The notes under the pieces: generated by a model | Databases searched by the model: none | What the model saw: the letters and a program-made list of their open reading frames with translations, nothing else | Told to the model about the DNA's origin: nothing | Position numbers and translations under genes: made by a program | Shown: positions 23,108 through 26,454 of the stretch, one piece after another | Position numbering within the stretch: position 1 is the stretch's first letter | Layout: the number at the start of each line of letters is the position of its first letter | Assembly (NCBI GenBank): GCA_964236445.1 | Contig: CAXSDR010000047.1 | Location: 1-26,454, forward strand | Length of the DNA: 26,454 nucleotides | From: CAXSDR01 sp964236445 | GTDB lineage: Bacteria; Actinomycetota; Actinomycetes; Motilibacterales; Motilibacteraceae | Direction: 5' to 3'

Positions 23108-24406
23108 GTGAAGATCTGCGTCGTCGCCCTCGGCAAGATCGGGCTGCCGCTCGCCGTGCAATTCGCGTCCAAGGGCCACACGGTTCTCGGTGCCGATGTC
23201 AGCCAGCGTGCGGTCGACATGGTCAACGCCGGCCAGGAGCCGTTCCCCGGCGAGGCGTTCCTCGAGGCCAAGATGCGCGAGGCGGTCGACGCCGGCCTGC
23301 TGCGCGCCACCACTGACACCACGAGTGCGGTGGCCGACTCCGACGCCGTGGTCATCGTGGTGCCGTTGTTCGTCGACGCCGAGGGCACGCCAGACTTCGG
23401 TTGGATGGACGACGCCACGCGTTCCATCGCCGCGGGCCTGAAGCCCGGCACGCTGGTCTCCTACGAGACGACGCTGCCCGTGGGCACGACGCGTGACCGC
23501 TTCGGTCCGATGCTCGAAGAAGGCTCGGGGCTCAAGGTTGGGGACGCGGAGAACGGTTTCCTGCTGGTCTTCAGCCCCGAGCGCGTGCTGACCGGCCGGG
23601 TCTTCCAGGACCTTCGGCGCTATCCGAAGCTCGTCGGCGGTGTCGACGAAGCCAGCGCGGCGCGCGGTGTCGCGTTCTATGAGGCCGTCCTCGACTTCGA
23701 CGACCGCCCCGACCTTCCGCGACCCAACGGCGTCTGGGATCTCGGCAGCGCCGAGGCCTCAGAGCTCGCGAAGCTGGCGGAGACCACCTACCGCGACGTG
23801 AACATCGGGCTCGCCAACCAGTTCGCGCGCTTCGCCGACAATCACGGCATCGATGTGATGGCCGTCATCGACGCCTCCAACTCGCAGCCCTACAGCCACA
23901 TCCACCGACCCGGCATCGCCGTCGGCGGTCACTGCATCCCGATCTACCCGCGCTTCTATCTCTGGAACGACCCCGACGCGACGGTCGTACGCGCCGCCCG
24001 CCAGGCCAACGCCGAGATGCCGTCCTACGCCGTGACGCTGTTGGAAGGTGCCTATGGCGACCTGACCGGGGCCAAGGTCGCCGTGCTCGGTGCGGCCTAC
24101 CGCGGGGGGGTCAAGGAGACGGCGTTCAGCGGAGTCTTCCCGACCGTGGAAGCCTTGCGCAGCAAGGGCGCCGAGGTTCTCGTCCAGGATCCCCTCTACA
24201 CCGACGACGAGCTCGTCGGGCTCGGCTTCGCGCCCTATCACTTCGGTGAGCCGGTCGATGCGGTCGTCGTGCAGACCGACCACGCCGACTACCGCGAGAT
24301 CGGAGCCGCACAGTTGCCAGGCATCAAGGCGTTGGTCGACGGCCGACGTGTGACTTCGGCATCGAACTTCCCCAATGTCGTGCGCCGCGTCATCGGGGCC
24401 GGCTAG
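23108..24406 (+). CDS. Nucleotide-sugar 6-dehydrogenase (WbpA/WecC type)
   Basis: 432 residues from GTG 23108, chosen because GGAG sits seven bases upstream and because MKICVVALGKIGLPLA is the normal NAD-binding start of the family. SYETTLPVGTT (118-128) and FSPERVLTGR (155-164) are conserved active-site segments. AEASELAKLAETTYRDVNIGLANQ spans the central helix with K222. VGGHCIPIYP (272-281) carries the catalytic cysteine C276. Two successive NAD-dependent oxidations turn C6 of a UDP-sugar into a carboxylate. With the other enzymes present, UDP-GlcNAc to UDP-GlcNAcA (the first WbpA step) is the likeliest reaction; UDP-ManNAc oxidation is the alternative. The next gene begins four bases after the stop. 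Confidence 0.9.
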   Translation: MKICVVALGKIGLPLAVQFASKGHTVLGADVSQRAVDMVNAGQEPFPGEAFLEAKMREAVDAGLLRATTDTTSAVADSDAVVIVVPLFVDAEGTPDFGWMDDATRSIAAGLKPGTLVSYETTLPVGTTRDRFGPMLEEGSGLKVGDAENGFLLVFSPERVLTGRVFQDLRRYPKLVGGVDEASAARGVAFYEAVLDFDDRPDLPRPNGVWDLGSAEASELAKLAETTYRDVNIGLANQFARFADNHGIDVMAVIDASNSQPYSHIHRPGIAVGGHCIPIYPRFYLWNDPDATVVRAARQANAEMPSYAVTLLEGAYGDLTGAKVAVLGAAYRGGVKETAFSGVFPTVEALRSKGAEVLVQDPLYTDDELVGLGFAPYHFGEPVDAVVVQTDHADYREIGAAQLPGIKALVDGRRVTSASNFPNVVRRVIGAG

Positions 24407-24409
24407 GCC

Positions 24410-26454
24410 GTGCCCGAATCGCAGGACCCGCGTCCGCACGTCGTCATGCTGGCGGGCAACGACGTCGTCACCGACACGCGCATCCGCAAGACGGCGTTGT
24501 CGCTCGCGCGGCTCGGCCTGCGCGTCACCGTGGTTGCCTATGCCAGCGACGGCCGGCGCCGTACGACCCAGCTCGGCCCGGTCACGATCGTTCGCGTGCC
24601 CATCACGTGGGGAGTGCGCGACGCGGTGAAGGACCGGCGCGAGCGCCGTCGCACCGCGCCTCGGCTGTTCGGCTACGGCAGCAGGTTCGAGGAGCGCGAA
24701 GCGCGCGTACGCGCCGAACTCGGCTTCCAGGACGGCACCCTGCGCGGTGGGCTCCCCGGCGACCTCGGCAAGAACTACTGGCGCGGACGTGCCGTCATGG
24801 TGCGAGCCCGGCGCCGGGCCCAGCGCGACTTCACGTTCGGTTTCCGTCAGGCATGGCGCGCCTATGACAAAGCCATCTCCTCCCTGCCGGTCGGCACGCA
24901 GTGGCGGCGCACTGTGCCGCAGGTCCACGACTTCGAGCTGGCCTATCGCCGCGTCATCGACGGTCTGCGCCCCGACGTCATCCATGCGCACGACGTCGAG
25001 ATGACAGCGGTGGCCGCTCGCGCCGCCTCTCGCGCCTGGCGTGACGAGCAGCGCGACGTCCCGTGGGTCTATGACGCCCACGAATACGTGCGCGGCCTGT
25101 CGCTCTACGGCGGGCGCACCGCGCGCGTACGCGCTGCGTGGGCCGACCTCGAGGACGAGTTCGCCCCTTCCGCCGCCCGCATCATCACGGTCTCGCCGCC
25201 CATCGGCGTCGCGCTGCAGCAGCACCACCACCTCGCGAAGCCACCCGCGATCGTGCTCAACGTGCCGGTGTTCGACGCCGTCCACCATGGCGAGCAGACG
25301 CGCACCGTGCGGGATGCCTGCGGCCTGGGCGCCGACGTGCCGCTGCTCGTCTACAGCGGCGGCGTGACGTCTGCACGCGGCGTGCAGACCGCTGTCGAGG
25401 CACTGCCGTCCCTGACCGACGTGCATCTCGCCGTGGTGGCCGTGCCGCACATCCGCACGGTCGCGGTCGAGCGGCTGCACGAGGTGGCCGTGGCGCTCGG
25501 GGTGGCCGACCGCGTGCACCTGCTGGACCCGGTCGCGCCGGCGGACGTGGTGCCGTTCCTGTCGGGCGCCGATGTCGGCCTGCTCCCGCTGCTGCACTAC
25601 GGCAGCCACGAGATGGCGCTGACCAACAAGCTCTTCGAGTATCTGCACGCCGGGCTGCCAGTCGTGGTGAGCGACTGCGCCGCGCAGGAGGCGTTCGTCC
25701 GCGAGCACGGCACGGGGGAGGTGCACGTCGCCGGTGACGCCGTCGACCTCGCGTCGGCCGTACGCCGGTTGCTCGCCGACCGCGACCGCTACCTCGCGCG
25801 GGTCCGCGACCCTGAGCTTCTGGCGGCCTACACCTGGGAGCACCAGGAGCAGGTGCTCCGTGACGTCTACGTCGAGCTCGTCGGCATCGGCCACCTCGCC
25901 GATCCCGACACGCTGCCGCCCTTCCCCGTCGAGGGGATGGTCGAGACCGCACCCGCGCAGCGGGCCCGCGACGACGGTGAGCGGGTGCTCGTCATCGGTC
26001 CCGCCAACATGGCGGGTCAGGGCTGGGCCTGGGCGAAGGCGGTGGAACGCGAGCTGCCCGGCGTACGCACGGAGGTGCTCGCCGTGTCGAAGGGCGGCCT
26101 CGATTTCGACGCCGACGTCCGGGTGGACCCGGCAACCTTCGCGAAGGACACCGCCTGGCAGGTCGAGGCGCTGGACCACATCCTCGACACAGCCACGCAC
26201 GTGCTGCTCGAAGCGGGGCGCCCCCTCGCCGGCACGGTCAACGGCTCGAACTTCCTGGGTGACGCGCAGACGCTGGCCGCAGCAGGGATCGACGTCGGAC
26301 TGGTTTTTCATGGCTCCGAGATCCGCGACCCTCGCCAGCATGCGGCGCGCTATCCGTGGTCGCCGTTCACGGACCCCCGTGAGGAGCTGACGGCGCGGTT
26401 GCAACGCCAGCTCGTCGAGCTCAAGCCGCTCGTCGAGGCGTTCGATGGTCCGAA
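24410..26454 (+). CDS. GT4 glycosyltransferase fused to HGSEIRDPR module (3' end outside window)
   Basis: GTG at 24410, three bases after the dehydrogenase stop; the frame is open to the window end, giving 681 codons so far. Residues 1-500 are a GT4 enzyme: MLAGNDVVTDTRIRKTALSL (13-32) at the start, HAHDVEM, YDAHEYVRGLSLYG, then LLVYSGGVTSARG opening the second domain and LTNKLFEYLHAGLPVV (404-419, with K407 and E410) as donor-binding helix. From residue 525 a further domain starts (VLVIGPANMAGQGWAWA), with VNGSNFLGD and HGSEIRDPR. It aligns through its whole visible length with residues 240-365 of the protein at 4730-6463. The protein is thus a two-enzyme-like fusion. It is probably cytoplasmic and part of the same surface-glycan pathway as the dehydrogenase. 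Confidence 0.87.
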   Translation, partial: MPESQDPRPHVVMLAGNDVVTDTRIRKTALSLARLGLRVTVVAYASDGRRRTTQLGPVTIVRVPITWGVRDAVKDRRERRRTAPRLFGYGSRFEEREARVRAELGFQDGTLRGGLPGDLGKNYWRGRAVMVRARRRAQRDFTFGFRQAWRAYDKAISSLPVGTQWRRTVPQVHDFELAYRRVIDGLRPDVIHAHDVEMTAVAARAASRAWRDEQRDVPWVYDAHEYVRGLSLYGGRTARVRAAWADLEDEFAPSAARIITVSPPIGVALQQHHHLAKPPAIVLNVPVFDAVHHGEQTRTVRDACGLGADVPLLVYSGGVTSARGVQTAVEALPSLTDVHLAVVAVPHIRTVAVERLHEVAVALGVADRVHLLDPVAPADVVPFLSGADVGLLPLLHYGSHEMALTNKLFEYLHAGLPVVVSDCAAQEAFVREHGTGEVHVAGDAVDLASAVRRLLADRDRYLARVRDPELLAAYTWEHQEQVLRDVYVELVGIGHLADPDTLPPFPVEGMVETAPAQRARDDGERVLVIGPANMAGQGWAWAKAVERELPGVRTEVLAVSKGGLDFDADVRVDPATFAKDTAWQVEALDHILDTATHVLLEAGRPLAGTVNGSNFLGDAQTLAAAGIDVGLVFHGSEIRDPRQHAARYPWSPFTDPREELTARLQRQLVELKPLVEAFDGP

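Noticed and set aside
23759..26404. 881-codon minus-strand frame opposite the last two genes
   Set aside because: Shadow of the dehydrogenase and GT4 genes, which carry clear motifs in the other strand.
1..26454. CRISPR arrays, tRNA or rRNA genes, transposases, integrases
   Set aside because: No regularly spaced repeats, tRNA-like cloverleaf, conserved rRNA sequence or recombinase motifs were seen on either strand.

Overview
The window is very GC-rich DNA with dense, often overlapping genes, many GTG starts and -10 elements of the TANNNT type sitting about one helical turn upstream of GTG codons. This points to a high-G+C actinomycete (Actinomycetota). I cannot place it more precisely from sequence alone. 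There are no tRNA, rRNA, CRISPR, IS or phage signatures, and no stretch over 300 bases lacks a gene. Gene assignments rest on motif recognition by eye, not on searches.

Region 1 (1-8807, all plus strand) is one tightly packed operon entered from outside the window. It holds the end of a membrane-anchored family 2 glycosyltransferase, a GT4 glycosyltransferase, an ABC-2 polysaccharide export permease with its ATPase (Wzm/Wzt or TagGH type), a second GT4, a 577-residue glycosyltransferase-like protein of unusual architecture, a DHA2-type MFS transporter and a PAP2-type membrane phosphatase. Most junctions are 4-base stop/start overlaps. This looks like assembly and export of a cell-surface polysaccharide or wall glycopolymer by the ABC-transporter route.

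Region 2 (8808-13174) is accessory. It carries a secreted GH18 enzyme with ricin-type lectin and CBM6 modules, then a divergent TetR-regulator/MFS-efflux pair whose intergenic region contains a 33-bp nearly perfect palindrome.

Region 3 (13175-24406) returns to surface glycans. A minus-strand GT4 is coupled to a 167-residue orphan. Divergent from it lies an acetyltransferase / aminotransferase / oxidoreductase operon resembling wbpD-wbpE-wbpB, followed by a small putative lipoprotein and a GNAT acetyltransferase. On the minus strand are a UDP-GlcNAc 2-epimerase (WecB/WbpI type) and two secreted proteins, one an Ig/FN3-like protein and one a beta-propeller plus FN3 protein. A nucleotide-sugar 6-dehydrogenase (WbpA/WecC type) follows on the plus strand. 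Together these five enzymes are the set expected to make UDP-ManNAc3NAcA (2,3-diacetamido-2,3-dideoxy-mannuronic acid) from UDP-GlcNAc, which would be a plausible acidic residue of the exported polymer.

Region 4 (24410 to the end) is a large GT4 protein, cut by the window edge. Its C-terminal extension repeats the unusual module (signature HGS[DE]IRDPR) seen in the 577-residue protein of region 1, so both parts of the locus share a poorly characterised glycosyltransferase-like domain.
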